Shown here piece after piece: positions 1 to 9,606 of a DNA stretch of 64,000 nucleotides. Source of the DNA: Thalassovita sp. (lineage in GTDB: Bacteria; Bacteroidota; Bacteroidia; Cytophagales; Flammeovirgaceae); the NCBI GenBank assembly GCA_002729595.1, contig PBYL01000192.1:62001-126000 (forward strand). The letters are read 5' to 3'. The translations under genes were made by a program, and so were the position numbers. The notes beneath the pieces were generated by a model, which was given only the letters and a program-made list of their open reading frames with translations, was not told the origin of the DNA and did not search any database. Every line of letters begins with the position of its first letter. The first letter of the stretch is position 1.

Positions 1-81
1 AGAGCCTGTTTGTGCAAATACAGATAAATTGAGAAATAAAAATGAGAAAAGAGTGAGTGTTGAATTATAGCGTTTTCGCAT
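1..81 (-). CDS. N-terminus of an exported protein, cut by the window edge
   Basis: An ATG at 81 opens a frame that runs off the left edge after 27 codons. The residues form a clear Sec signal peptide: a basic start (MRKRYNS), a hydrophobic core (LTLFSFLFLNLSVF) and an A-Q-T cleavage region typical of Bacteroidota. The mature protein lies outside the window, so no function can be given. It is divergent from the efflux operon that starts at 496. Confidence 0.6.
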   Translation of the reverse strand, partial: MRKRYNSTLTLFSFLFLNLSVFAQTGS

Positions 82-495
82 CAGTAGTCTTTTAATTGTT
101 AGTTCTAAATGTGTAATAATCTATTGCCAAAGATATGACTGTTCAATTCCTGTAAAAGACTATTCTAAAGTAATTTTTGCTAAAGTGAGCTTTGTTCTTA
201 CCGAATTATCCTCAACTAATTCTTTTTTAAACTAAATTAGTATACAGCTAATCCCTAATAGATACAGTAATACCAATTGATAGTACAACAATTAAAATTA
301 TTTAATATAATCAATATTTTTTAATAATTCATTTAAAGGATGTCCTGAATTGTTAAGTAATTTTTAATGTTTAGTTTTGAAACAATGGGATATTACAGTT
401 TTACCATTTATTTTTACAATGTAAAAAAGTGTGATTATTCTTAGTTTTGTTAGCACTATTTATATTCGGCAATCACAAATACATCAATCAGCATA
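82..495. other. Divergent intergenic region
   Basis: This AT-rich stretch lies between the leftward exported protein and the rightward TolC gene and should hold both promoters. A TAGTTTTG at 442-449 fits the Bacteroidota -7 consensus TAnnTTTG in the right place for the TolC gene, but no convincing -33 TTTG lies 19-21 bp upstream of it. No other structure was recognised. Confidence 0.35.
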
Positions 496-1881
496 ATGAG
501 TAAGAAATCTTTACTTGTTTTAATGACTATCATTTTAACAAGTTACCATGCATTTTCGCAAGAAGTGCTTTCTCTTAAAAAAGCTATTGATTTAACCGTA
601 AAGAATTATGGAACGATCAGAGCTAAAAAGCACTATTCCGAAGCATCATCCGAATTGGTTAAACGAGCCAAAAAAGCATACCTGCCTGATGTAAGACTAG
701 GAGCACGAAACGATTATGGAACCATTAATGGTTTGTATGGACCATCTTATGGTTTTGGTGGTTCGGGTTTGGCTTCTTCTGGCCCTTACTTATCCGAAGA
801 ATCGTGGAATGCGGCATTCGGTTCATTATACTTTACTAGTGTAAACTGGGATGTTTTCTCTTTTGGAAAGGCAAAGCAAAACATAAAAGTTGCTGAAGCC
901 GCAGCAGAGATTAACCAAAGAGATTTTGAGCAGGAGGTTTTTCAATATAAGGTAAAAGTAGCCGCAGCATATCTCAATTTATTGGCTGCCCAACAACTAG
1001 AAAGCTCTTATCAAAAAAACCTAGAACGTGCCGAAACATTTAAACAAATTGCCACCACTCGCGCATATAATGGTCTTATAGCCGGAGTTGATTCTCTACA
1101 AGCAAACGCTGCTTTTTCTAGTGCTAAAATTGCGTTAACTCAAGCAATTGTAAATAAAGAAGAACAGGCAAATCAGTTAGCAATTTTATTAAGCTTACCT
1201 CATCAAGAGTTTATATTAGACAGCGTATTTGTAAGCAAAATTCCATTGCTTTTGCAAGATTCTGTTTCTACTAAAAACCACCCAGTTTTACAGTGGTATC
1301 AGAGTAGAATCAAATACAGCGAGTCTCAAGAAAATTTTATTAAAGCTTCTTATTTCCCAACAGTCAGTTTGGTAGGTGTAATACAAACCAGAGGTTCTGG
1401 CTTTGGCCCTAATTACGCATCTGAGCAATTAGATTACAGTTCTGCTTATTGGGATGGCGTGCAGCCAAGTAGAGGAAATTATCTTTTAGGTGTAGGATTG
1501 TTCTGGAATTTGGCTCAACCTTTTAAACTTTCCAATCAGTTTAAGGCTCAAAAGCTAACCAGTACTGGACTACAAGAAGAATATAATCTGGCGAGTCAAC
1601 AAATTGAAGCTCAACTGGCGCTTTCAGATATCAAAATCAAAAATGCACTCGACAATTTTAGAGAAGCACCTATACAAGTAGATGCGGCTCATGAAGCATA
1701 CCTCAGACAATCTAAACTGTATGAAAACGGGCTTACTGATTTAAACACAGTAACTCAGGCTTTATACGCATTGGTGAGGGCAGAAACAGATAGAGATATC
1801 GCAAACAACAATGTTTGGCAAGCTTTGCTTTTGAAAGCTGCAGCAACCGGCAATTTTAATTTATTCGAAGATCAACTGTAA
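496..1881 (+). CDS. TolC-family outer membrane efflux protein
   Basis: This is the outer membrane channel of a tripartite efflux pump. The 461-residue protein starts with a signal peptide ending near AFSQ. The rest has the two long helical repeats expected of the family, for example the A-rich helices around residues 130-240 and 340-450, and its length matches TolC-like proteins. It is the first gene of a rightward operon. The permease gene starts 24 bp downstream and the adaptor gene follows. The gene order channel-permease-adaptor is common in Bacteroidota. The substrate cannot be told from sequence. The call to the family is firm; the specific pump is unknown. Confidence 0.9.
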   Translation: MSKKSLLVLMTIILTSYHAFSQEVLSLKKAIDLTVKNYGTIRAKKHYSEASSELVKRAKKAYLPDVRLGARNDYGTINGLYGPSYGFGGSGLASSGPYLSEESWNAAFGSLYFTSVNWDVFSFGKAKQNIKVAEAAAEINQRDFEQEVFQYKVKVAAAYLNLLAAQQLESSYQKNLERAETFKQIATTRAYNGLIAGVDSLQANAAFSSAKIALTQAIVNKEEQANQLAILLSLPHQEFILDSVFVSKIPLLLQDSVSTKNHPVLQWYQSRIKYSESQENFIKASYFPTVSLVGVIQTRGSGFGPNYASEQLDYSSAYWDGVQPSRGNYLLGVGLFWNLAQPFKLSNQFKAQKLTSTGLQEEYNLASQQIEAQLALSDIKIKNALDNFREAPIQVDAAHEAYLRQSKLYENGLTDLNTVTQALYALVRAETDRDIANNNVWQALLLKAAATGNFNLFEDQL

Positions 1882-1905
1882 GAATATTACAAACTAGCTT
1901 AAAAA

Positions 1906-4900
1906 ATGGATTTAATACGTTTTGCATTACGAAAACCCATCACTATTCTCGTACTAGTTGCCGGGCTTTTCTTTTTCGGTTACAAAGCGGTAAATAATAT
2001 AAAGATTGATATTTTTCCCCAACTCGATCTGCCTGTTATCTATATCTCGCACCCATACAATGGTTACACTCCTGAACAAATGGAAACCTTCTTCGGAAAG
2101 CGGTATGTAAACATCCTGCTATTCGTAAACGGTATCAAAGCCATCGAAACTAAAAACATTCAGGGTTTAACCATGATGAAAATTAGTTTCTATCCGGGAA
2201 CAGATATGGCTAAGGCTGCTGCCGAAGTAAGTGCTTTCTCAAACAGGCTACAAGTCGCCTTTCCTCCGGGTTCGAGTCCGCCATTTATCATTCGTTTTGA
2301 TGCTTCTACCCTACCAGTTGGGCAGCTTGTTTTAAGTAGCGATCAGCGCACGAACAATGAGCTGCTTGACATGGCGAATATCTACGTGCGATCTACATTT
2401 ACTTCCATTCCGGGTTTGGTGAGTTCACCACCTTTCGGAGGTAATGTGAGAACGGTGGTTATAAAAGCAGACCCGCGTTTGCTCCGTCAGCATAACTTAA
2501 CGCCAGATCAGTTAGTGGAGGCAATGAGATTGAACAACATCACTTCGCCTTCTGGTAATGTGCGTATTGGAGACACTAATTACATTTTGCCAACCAATAC
2601 ATTAATAGAAACGGTTGAAGATTTTCAGAACATCCCAATTTTTAAAGGAGGTGTTCAGAACCTTTATATGAGAGATGTAGCAACCATAGAAGATGGTGCC
2701 GATGTAACTTCTGGTTATGCCTTGGTTAATGGTCGTCGCTCGGTTTATTTGAGTATTGCAAAAAGTGCTGATGCTTCTACTTGGGAGGTTGTTCAAAACC
2801 TAAAGAAAGCCATGCCAGCCATGCAGGCGCAATTGCCAGAAGATGTTTCTCTGAGTTACGAGTTTGACCAATCTTCTTATGTAATTAACTCGGTAGAAAG
2901 TTTAATGCACGAAGGTATTATTGGTGCAGTTCTTACAGGTATAATGGTATTGCTTTTCCTTGGTGACCCTAGAGGTGCATTAATTGTGGTTTTAACCATT
3001 CCAACTTCTATTATTTCTGCTGTTTTGTTCCTCGACTTATTCGGGCAAACCATTAATATTATGACCTTAAGTGGTTTGGCACTCGCCATTGGTATTCTGG
3101 TCGATGAAAGTACGGTAACCATTGAAAATATTCACCAGCACCTCGATATGGGAAAACCCAAATCGCTGGCTGTTTGGGATGCTTGTAAAGAAATTGCCTT
3201 CCCTAAATTACTTATCTTATTCTGTATTTTAGCGGTATTTGCTCCAGCATTTACAATGACTGGCATCCCGGGTTCTTTGTTCTTGCCATTAGCATTGTCT
3301 ATCGGTTTTAGTATGACGATCTCGTACTTCCTTGCCCAAACTTTTGTGCCGATTATGGCAAACTGGTTAATTAAAGGAAAGCACGATAAAGAAAATGATG
3401 CTGAGGTTTTTGCTGATTCTCACATGGAAGACGAGGATGATACATGGAGCCAAAAAGCCATGTTAGTAGAAAGAGAAGACAGCAACATGGATGGCAAAAT
3501 AGATTTGATGGAACGACTGAGAATGCGTTACCTCAAGTTTATTAAAAGAATGATTCCATTCAGAAAACCAATTGTTGGAGCCTATATATTAATCGCTTCT
3601 GCTTTGGTTGTGTTGATGATTTCTTCAATTGGTCGAGATGTACTACCAAAAGTAAATAGTGGCCAGTTTCAGATAAGGCTTCGATTACCAGACGGTACAA
3701 GAATTGAAAGAACGGAAGAGCAAACCATTAAGCTTACCGAAGCAATTAAAGAATTAGTAGGTGAAGAAAACTTTTCAGTATCATCGGGTTATGTAGGTTT
3801 ACACCCGCAGTTATTTTCTATTAGCCCGATATTCTTATGGATGGCTGGCCCGCATGAAGCAGTACTTCAAGTAGCCCTTGCACATGGCTATGAGGTAGAA
3901 TTGGATGAGTTGAAAGATCAAATCCGAGAAATTGCTGCTGATATTAATAGCCAGATGACGCTTTCTTTTGAACCTATCGAATTAACAGATAAAATCTTGA
4001 GTCAAGGTTCACCGACACCGATCGAGGTAAGGTTCTCTGGAAGGGTGAAGAAAAACAATGAGGAATATGCCAAAAAGATAATTCCTGAGTTAAAGAAAAT
4101 TCCTTATTTGAGAGATATTCAAATTGGTCAGTCAATCAATTATCCTGTAATCAATATTGAAATAGACAGGATAAAAGCTGCCCAACTCGGAATTGATGTA
4201 AACAACATTGCTCGCTCGTTGGTAGCTTCTACTTCATCATCAAGAAGTACAGAAAAAAACGTTTGGATCGACTCGAAATCAAACAATAGCTACAACGTAC
4301 AGGTGCAAATTCCTGAAAGCAAGATGAATAGTCTTGAAGATATTTCTGAAATTCCATTGCTTAAAAATGCTGCAAGACCAGTATTAGGTGACATAGCTAC
4401 ATTTAAAAGAGGCACTTCATATGGCGAAGCAGACGATTTAGGAGCTATGCCAATGCTTACAGTTACAGCTAACATCAGTGATATCGATTTAGGTACTGCT
4501 GCTGAAGATGTACAGGAAGCTATTGACAGACTTGGAGAATTACCAAGAGGATTGAATGTAGAACTAATCGGTTTGAGTAAAACTTTGATTGAAACGCTAG
4601 ATAGTTTACAAAACGGTTTGGTTGTAGCTATTTTGGTAATCTTCTTAATGTTGGCTGCAAATTTCCAGTCTTTTAAAGTTTCTGCAATTGTATTGGCAAC
4701 TGTACCTGCTGTATTGTTGGGTTCTTTGGTGTTATTAATGCTTTTTGGCTCAACATTGAACTTACAATCTTATATGGGCATTATCATGTCAGTAGGTGTT
4801 TCAATATCTAATGCTGTATTGCTAATTACCAATGCAGAACAAATTCGCAAGCATTCGGGAGACGCATTCCTAGCAGCAGAAGAAGCAGCCGCACTTCGAC

Positions 4901-5172
4901 TAAGACCAATAGTTATGACAGCACTCGCCATGGTAGTAGGTATGATACCAATGGCTATCGGTATGGGTGAAGCAGGAGATCAGTCTTCTCCACTTGGAAG
5001 AGCTGTAATTGGAGGTCTAGTAGCATCTACCTTCGCCGTATTGTTTATTTTACCTCTCGCATTCGCTTGGGGACAAGAGAAAACAACTACTCAAAGTGTT
5101 TCACTCGATCCGGAAGATGAAGAGAGTATTCACTTCATACCCAACTTACATACAAAATCACCAAAAGTTTAA
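1906..5172 (+). CDS. RND efflux permease (AcrB/HAE1-like) with an EF-hand-like cytoplasmic loop
   Basis: Inner membrane proton-driven efflux permease of 1088 residues. It has the usual duplicated RND layout: TM1 near residue 10, a periplasmic domain, a TM cluster from about 335 with the LxxGILVDEST segment (around 390-405), then the second half from about 552 to 1060. The periplasmic loops and overall length fit the family. The loop between TM6 and TM7, cytoplasmic in RND proteins, is acidic. It carries DSNMDGKIDLME at residues 525-536, which matches the canonical 12-residue EF-hand loop at positions 1, 3, 5, 6, 8, 9 and 12. That is not a standard RND feature. The gene sits between the TolC and adaptor genes and is certainly co-transcribed with them. 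Substrate unknown. Confidence 0.93.
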   Translation: MDLIRFALRKPITILVLVAGLFFFGYKAVNNIKIDIFPQLDLPVIYISHPYNGYTPEQMETFFGKRYVNILLFVNGIKAIETKNIQGLTMMKISFYPGTDMAKAAAEVSAFSNRLQVAFPPGSSPPFIIRFDASTLPVGQLVLSSDQRTNNELLDMANIYVRSTFTSIPGLVSSPPFGGNVRTVVIKADPRLLRQHNLTPDQLVEAMRLNNITSPSGNVRIGDTNYILPTNTLIETVEDFQNIPIFKGGVQNLYMRDVATIEDGADVTSGYALVNGRRSVYLSIAKSADASTWEVVQNLKKAMPAMQAQLPEDVSLSYEFDQSSYVINSVESLMHEGIIGAVLTGIMVLLFLGDPRGALIVVLTIPTSIISAVLFLDLFGQTINIMTLSGLALAIGILVDESTVTIENIHQHLDMGKPKSLAVWDACKEIAFPKLLILFCILAVFAPAFTMTGIPGSLFLPLALSIGFSMTISYFLAQTFVPIMANWLIKGKHDKENDAEVFADSHMEDEDDTWSQKAMLVEREDSNMDGKIDLMERLRMRYLKFIKRMIPFRKPIVGAYILIASALVVLMISSIGRDVLPKVNSGQFQIRLRLPDGTRIERTEEQTIKLTEAIKELVGEENFSVSSGYVGLHPQLFSISPIFLWMAGPHEAVLQVALAHGYEVELDELKDQIREIAADINSQMTLSFEPIELTDKILSQGSPTPIEVRFSGRVKKNNEEYAKKIIPELKKIPYLRDIQIGQSINYPVINIEIDRIKAAQLGIDVNNIARSLVASTSSSRSTEKNVWIDSKSNNSYNVQVQIPESKMNSLEDISEIPLLKNAARPVLGDIATFKRGTSYGEADDLGAMPMLTVTANISDIDLGTAAEDVQEAIDRLGELPRGLNVELIGLSKTLIETLDSLQNGLVVAILVIFLMLAANFQSFKVSAIVLATVPAVLLGSLVLLMLFGSTLNLQSYMGIIMSVGVSISNAVLLITNAEQIRKHSGDAFLAAEEAAALRLRPIVMTALAMVVGMIPMAIGMGEAGDQSSPLGRAVIGGLVASTFAVLFILPLAFAWGQEKTTTQSVSLDPEDEESIHFIPNLHTKSPKV

Positions 5173-5194
5173 ATATATTTTAAGTACCTAAGTC

Positions 5195-6313
5195 ATGAGA
5201 CGAGTTTATCAGATTACCTTAATGTTTTTCATACTTTCAGCATTTCCAAGCTTGATGCAAAGCTGCACAACTGAAGATGCGAAAGGTGAAGGAATTGAAA
5301 AGAAAAAAGAAATTCCGGGTATTCCTGCTTTTTCTCTTACAAAAAATAGTTTATCAACCACAATCAGAATTCCAGGAGAACTGATTGCTTTCCAACAGGT
5401 GGATTTATACGCTAAAGTGAGCAGCTTTATTAACAAACTTCATGTGGATATCGGAAGTGAAGTTAAAAAAGGAGATTTGCTTGCCAGTATGGATGCACCT
5501 GAAATTAACTCTCAACTTGCTGCTGCAGAATCTAGGCTTAAATCTCAAGAAGCTATTTATCTTGCAAGCAAAGCTACTTACAACCGTTTGCTCGAAACCA
5601 GTAAAACCCCCGGCACCATTTCACCAAATGATCTTGAAATGGCAGATGCCAAACAAAAATCAGATTTAGCACAACTCGAAGCTGCTAAAGCTGCCCATTA
5701 CGAGATTATGGCGAATAAAAATTATCTGGAAATTAGAGCCCCATTTAACGGAATTATTACTGCAAGAAATGTAAGTGCCGGAGCCTATGTAGGCCCAACT
5801 GGGAAAGGATCAGATTCTCCTATTTTCACACTTCAACAACAAGATAAGTTGAGATTGGTGATTAGTGTTCCTGAGCAATACATTAGCTATTTAAAGAATC
5901 AAGATGAGGTAAACTTTACTGTTCGCTCTTATCCTAATGAAACTTTTAAAGCTAAAGTAGCTCGCTTAGCAGGTGCATTAGACAGCCGATTGAGATCACA
6001 ACGTACAGAAATGGACGTCGTCAACTCAGACAAAAAATTGCTCCCTGGAATGGTAGCCGAAGTTTCAATTCCATTGGTTTCTAACGGGCCATCTTTTGTA
6101 GTGCCATCAACTGCGGTACTTAACTCTACAGAAGGTGTTTTTGTAATTAAGGTGAAGGATGAAAAAAGCGTTTGGGTGCCTGTTTCTCTTGGTCAGAATG
6201 GAGAAGGTAAAACAGAAGTTTTTGGCAACTTAAACGAAGGTGATACGATTATTCTTAATGCCAGTGAAGAAATTAGAAACAATGGTGCTGTTAGCAAAGT
6301 AGATCTTTCTTGA
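5195..6313 (+). CDS. RND periplasmic adaptor (membrane fusion protein), lipoprotein
   Basis: This 372-residue adaptor joins the permease to the outer membrane channel. The N-terminus is a lipoprotein-type signal with Cys24 after LMQS. A biotinyl-lipoyl-like half follows (VDLYAKVSSFINKLHVDIGSEVKKGD, split here by description around residues 69-94), then a coiled-coil hairpin around 100-170. The second lipoyl half contains YLEIRAPFNGIITARNVSAG-type residues near 180-200, followed by a beta-barrel domain. It is the last gene of the operon, 22 bp after the permease, and ends just before a strong terminator. The family call is firm. Confidence 0.92.
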   Translation: MRRVYQITLMFFILSAFPSLMQSCTTEDAKGEGIEKKKEIPGIPAFSLTKNSLSTTIRIPGELIAFQQVDLYAKVSSFINKLHVDIGSEVKKGDLLASMDAPEINSQLAAAESRLKSQEAIYLASKATYNRLLETSKTPGTISPNDLEMADAKQKSDLAQLEAAKAAHYEIMANKNYLEIRAPFNGIITARNVSAGAYVGPTGKGSDSPIFTLQQQDKLRLVISVPEQYISYLKNQDEVNFTVRSYPNETFKAKVARLAGALDSRLRSQRTEMDVVNSDKKLLPGMVAEVSIPLVSNGPSFVVPSTAVLNSTEGVFVIKVKDEKSVWVPVSLGQNGEGKTEVFGNLNEGDTIILNASEEIRNNGAVSKVDLS

Positions 6314-6342
6314 TAAATTTTCTTTCCTTTTGACATGATAAG

Positions 6343-6368
6343 AGCTCACCGAGAGGTGAGCTTTTTTT
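6343..6368 (+). terminator. Rho-independent terminator of the efflux operon
   Basis: A perfect 8-bp stem, AGCTCACC / GGTGAGCT, with a GAGA tetraloop is followed by seven T residues. It sits 30 bp after the adaptor stop and overlaps the stop of the convergent gene ending at 6367. Confidence 0.92.
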
Positions 6369-7983
6369 ATTTCTTAGCGAGCATTTCTTCATCTTCTGCT
6401 ACTTGCACATCAAAGCCAGCAGTAACCACTTCATTATTAACTTTTACCTGCACCCAAATTCTATACTCACCCGCATTAGGAAAAGCATAAGGGAAAGAAA
6501 CTTCGTTTGATAGACCTTTTTCATCCATCATTTTCAAAATCTCAGAACTCATCGTCGTAATCTGATTTGGGCTGAGGTTTTGTAGTTTGCTCATGTCGTA
6601 ATTGTTCGAATCAAGCACAACACAAAGCGTAATATCATCACTAATTCTATTTGCCAACATTTCTTGCGCTGCCATAGAAATTGTACCTACCGGATGGAGG
6701 TGTATAAAAACAGAAGCATCTTTTTTGACAATGGCAGAATGACCCAACATACCCAAATATGGCTCAAGCACAACAGGTAAACTATTATCATCAGTAAGTT
6801 CAAATTTTAAAGATTCTATCTGACCTGCTTTGTAAACTTTCTCTTTATCTCTCACCCACTTCATTTGATAGCCCGCTACAGTTTTTTGAGTGAAATTTTC
6901 TGGGGTTTCGTAATGATAATAAGAATCATCACTATCTGATGAAGGGATGCTATCTATTTCTGTTTTGTTTGAAACCGGAATAATAGAAGCTGTTTCCATT
7001 TTGCCTGCTTCAATATCTACCGATGTTACCAATGTTTCATTCAATCCGCTTTGGTGAACTATATCTGCAAATAAATGATACTTGCCCAATGGTATTTCTG
7101 GCAGTTTTACATCATATGTAACAGAATCGAATTTTACCGGATGCAAGTGTGCAAAATTATCGTAGTCTCCATCACTCATCATAAATAAATGCACCAACTT
7201 GCCATGGTCTGGAATTAAATCTCCAGGTACTCTATCGAATCTTCCTTCGTCACCTAAGTGTAATCTCAGCACTTGGTCATCTTGCAATTGATTAACTTCG
7301 GCTGTCAATTGGATAGGCTTATACATGGTATTTTTGTAATAATCCTCTTCACTTTGCCACCACATTTTGCCCAAATAAATTATTCCTGAAAGCACGAATA
7401 ACATAGACACTCCTACTCCAATCGCCTTTCCTTTTCTTTTCTTGTTGATTTTTTCGCCTGGTGTAAGTGTAGCTTCGCCAGCACTTGTTCCCACAATGGT
7501 TGCTCCTCCGATAAAAAGAATTAAACCAAGTATCACTAAAATTACACCTGTATTTTCATCCAGTTCTAATTGAGCGGTTGCCAAAGCTGGTACAGGAATT
7601 ACGGTAGTACCTCTGCCTTGCATGCCATCTACAATAATTTTTACACTAGAAGAACCATTCGACATTAACCACAACTCACCGGCAAACAATGTCTCATCAC
7701 CTGCTACTTGGCTAGCAATATCTGGTTCGGGTGCATTTTCATCTCCATAGCGGAAATACACTGTTTGCATACTTACCTCATTAATCTCTCCTTCTGGTAT
7801 TCTCACAGAAACTTGAGCCAAACCCGGAACTACCTCTGGCGGCTGAATATTTACCAGTAATTTATAAGGACCCGCACTACCTTCAAACACAATATTAGGA
7901 CTGCCAACATGTGCTGAGCAGAACAGAAATATGCTAAAAAGTATACAGAAAGAAATGAGTCTTTTTCTCTTAATCATTTTCAT
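6367..7983 (-). CDS. Exported/membrane protein of unknown function, HLHP motif
   Basis: A 538-residue protein with an N-terminal signal peptide (to about residue 24) and a beta-rich exported domain (about 30-140). Two hydrophobic segments follow (about 145-165 and 190-208), then a large C-terminal exported region. The second half has two similar stretches containing FAHLHPV and FIHLHPV. This suggests a duplicated domain with histidine-based metal or ligand sites, as in CopC or YtkA-like folds; that is inference. It is translated directly after the 401-residue membrane protein, with 3 bp between them, so the two form an operon. No family name is claimed. A role in metal handling is possible but unproven. 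Confidence 0.6.
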   Translation of the reverse strand: MKMIKRKRLISFCILFSIFLFCSAHVGSPNIVFEGSAGPYKLLVNIQPPEVVPGLAQVSVRIPEGEINEVSMQTVYFRYGDENAPEPDIASQVAGDETLFAGELWLMSNGSSSVKIIVDGMQGRGTTVIPVPALATAQLELDENTGVILVILGLILFIGGATIVGTSAGEATLTPGEKINKKRKGKAIGVGVSMLFVLSGIIYLGKMWWQSEEDYYKNTMYKPIQLTAEVNQLQDDQVLRLHLGDEGRFDRVPGDLIPDHGKLVHLFMMSDGDYDNFAHLHPVKFDSVTYDVKLPEIPLGKYHLFADIVHQSGLNETLVTSVDIEAGKMETASIIPVSNKTEIDSIPSSDSDDSYYHYETPENFTQKTVAGYQMKWVRDKEKVYKAGQIESLKFELTDDNSLPVVLEPYLGMLGHSAIVKKDASVFIHLHPVGTISMAAQEMLANRISDDITLCVVLDSNNYDMSKLQNLSPNQITTMSSEILKMMDEKGLSNEVSFPYAFPNAGEYRIWVQVKVNNEVVTAGFDVQVAEDEEMLAKK

Positions 7984-7986
7984 ATT

Positions 7987-9192
7987 TTATCTTTTTACAG
8001 CTTTCATCCAGTTACCCCACCATAAACCAATTCTTGTTGAAAGCATTGTAATTACCAATGCCCAAGCCAAGCCTTTAACTAAACTAGCTGTGCCAGATTC
8101 TAACCAAGGGTAAAACTCGTTTCTGTATTTCCAATCTGGGTTCCAGTTATAAGCAACTGCATCGCCAATAAACATCCAGTTTTTTGCATAGTCGCTCAAA
8201 AGGAAAGCACCAAAATTCCATTGTGTAGCCAAAAAGCTAAAGAAGAAAATAGCACCCATACAAACTGCATTGAGCCAGTCATTTTTCATCTCAAACTTAT
8301 TTCTAAATAGATCGAGCAATACCGCCGGAATAATTAATAGATGTGGGAATTCATAAGGAACATAATTGGTAATCGGATTTACCACTGGGCCTAACTTTGG
8401 TGTTGCTGGGAAAAGTGGCAATAACCAAATCATGAATAATTGAACCGCCATGTAAAACAAGGCTGCTGTTGTTATCGGCATCTTTAAACCCGAAGCTCTC
8501 CCAGCCGATATTAAGAAAAGCGGATAAGCTGCACCACCAACTATATAAAATATAGAAGCATGACTATGATTAGGAGATAAATATTCTGAAAGTATAGTGC
8601 CTATAATGGCGGTAAGCATTCCAACTGTATAAACATACATTATTTGGACTAGCTTTACCTTTTTCTCTGCGATTAAACCATTTTCGGCTTGATAATTTTT
8701 AAGCGTGTTTTGATAAGAAAGTAATTGAATTACAGAACCAAGTTGTACCATAATCATCCCCATGGCCAACAATGTATGTGGCGGACTGAGGATTTCTACA
8801 TCTAAACCATAAGCATTGTGCCACCAATCGTCAAAAGGTGCTGAGGTTAACATAGCTAAAGCTCCCCAAACTAAAAACAGTGCGCTGAGTGGTGAGCGAA
8901 ATCCCCAAAACCAAACTGCTTTTTCTTTCTCTTGTTGGGTACCGAAAAATGTAGTTTTTATCATGAGGTAACCACCTCCGATGCCAGCCAACAATCCACC
9001 AAGGTAGATTAATAAATGTGGTGGGGAAAATAAACCATCTCTACCAATACTTAAGTGCCAAGAAATATCCCAGATTAAACCTGTAATAATACTTGTTGTT
9101 GCGATGAGAGCCGAATAGATGAACCATGGCATTTGCCACACAGAAGATGAAACAATACTCCTGTCAACTTTTTGGGAATAGGTTAATTCCAT
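7987..9192 (-). CDS. Polytopic membrane protein of unknown function
   Basis: A 401-residue integral membrane protein with about ten hydrophobic segments and no signal peptide. Distinctive residues are conserved-looking polar or aromatic clusters beside the membrane segments: WDISWH near residue 41, GRDGLFSPPHLLIY near 50-63, and FDDWWHNAYGLD-like residues near 120. Histidines and tryptophans at membrane edges hint at metal or cofactor binding, but no family was recognised. It is the first gene of a leftward pair; the next gene starts 3 bp after its stop. Function unknown; the reading frame itself is secure. Confidence 0.65.
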   Translation of the reverse strand: MELTYSQKVDRSIVSSSVWQMPWFIYSALIATTSIITGLIWDISWHLSIGRDGLFSPPHLLIYLGGLLAGIGGGYLMIKTTFFGTQQEKEKAVWFWGFRSPLSALFLVWGALAMLTSAPFDDWWHNAYGLDVEILSPPHTLLAMGMIMVQLGSVIQLLSYQNTLKNYQAENGLIAEKKVKLVQIMYVYTVGMLTAIIGTILSEYLSPNHSHASIFYIVGGAAYPLFLISAGRASGLKMPITTAALFYMAVQLFMIWLLPLFPATPKLGPVVNPITNYVPYEFPHLLIIPAVLLDLFRNKFEMKNDWLNAVCMGAIFFFSFLATQWNFGAFLLSDYAKNWMFIGDAVAYNWNPDWKYRNEFYPWLESGTASLVKGLAWALVITMLSTRIGLWWGNWMKAVKR

Positions 9193-9351
9193 AAATCAAT
9201 TTAATTTACTAGAAAACTCAGGATGAACTGTGATTGGTTGTCTTTAAAAAATGGTTAGTTTTTATCAATCTTTAAGTTATAAATTAATTTAAAAACATCC
9301 TATTTTGAGGGAGGGGCAAAATTGAAGGAATGAGAATTTTAATATAGGGAC

Positions 9352-9382
9352 AAAAAAAAGCCCCTTTTGACAAAGGGGCTTA
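9352..9382 (-). terminator. Rho-independent terminator of the cold-shock gene
   Basis: Read leftward, AAGCCCCTTT pairs with AAAGGGGCTT across a short GTCA loop and is followed by eight T residues. It lies about 30 bp after the stop of the cold-shock protein gene. Confidence 0.92.
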
Positions 9383-9414
9383 CCTAGAATTAATTATATA
9401 TATTAAATATTATC

Positions 9415-9606
9415 TTATGCAAGCTTAACATTAATAGCATTTAATCCTTTTCTTCCTTCCACTAATTCGAAAGTAACGTCATCATTCTCTCTGATGTCAT
9501 CAACTAAACCAGATACGTGAACGAAATACTCTTTGTCAGATTCAGAATCTTTAATAAAACCGAATCCTTTTGATTCATTAAAAAACTTAACTTTTCCTTC
9601 TTTCAT
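9415..9606 (-). CDS. CspA-family cold-shock protein
   Basis: A small single-domain nucleic-acid chaperone. From the ATG at 9606 the product is 63 residues (MKEGKVKFFNESKGFGFI...), the usual Csp length. It shows both RNA-binding motifs, KGFGFI (RNP1) and YFVHVS (RNP2). A longer frame opens upstream, but the extra residues (MSYYNLLQFFFI) do not belong to the family, so the internal ATG is chosen. A purine-poor AT-rich leader precedes it. The gene stands alone with its own terminator. Confidence 0.93.
   Translation of the reverse strand: MKEGKVKFFNESKGFGFIKDSESDKEYFVHVSGLVDDIRENDDVTFELVEGRKGLNAINVKLA

Noticed and set aside
2602-3122. Leftward open frames inside the RND permease gene
   Set aside because: They are antisense to a gene with clear family motifs and have no features of their own.
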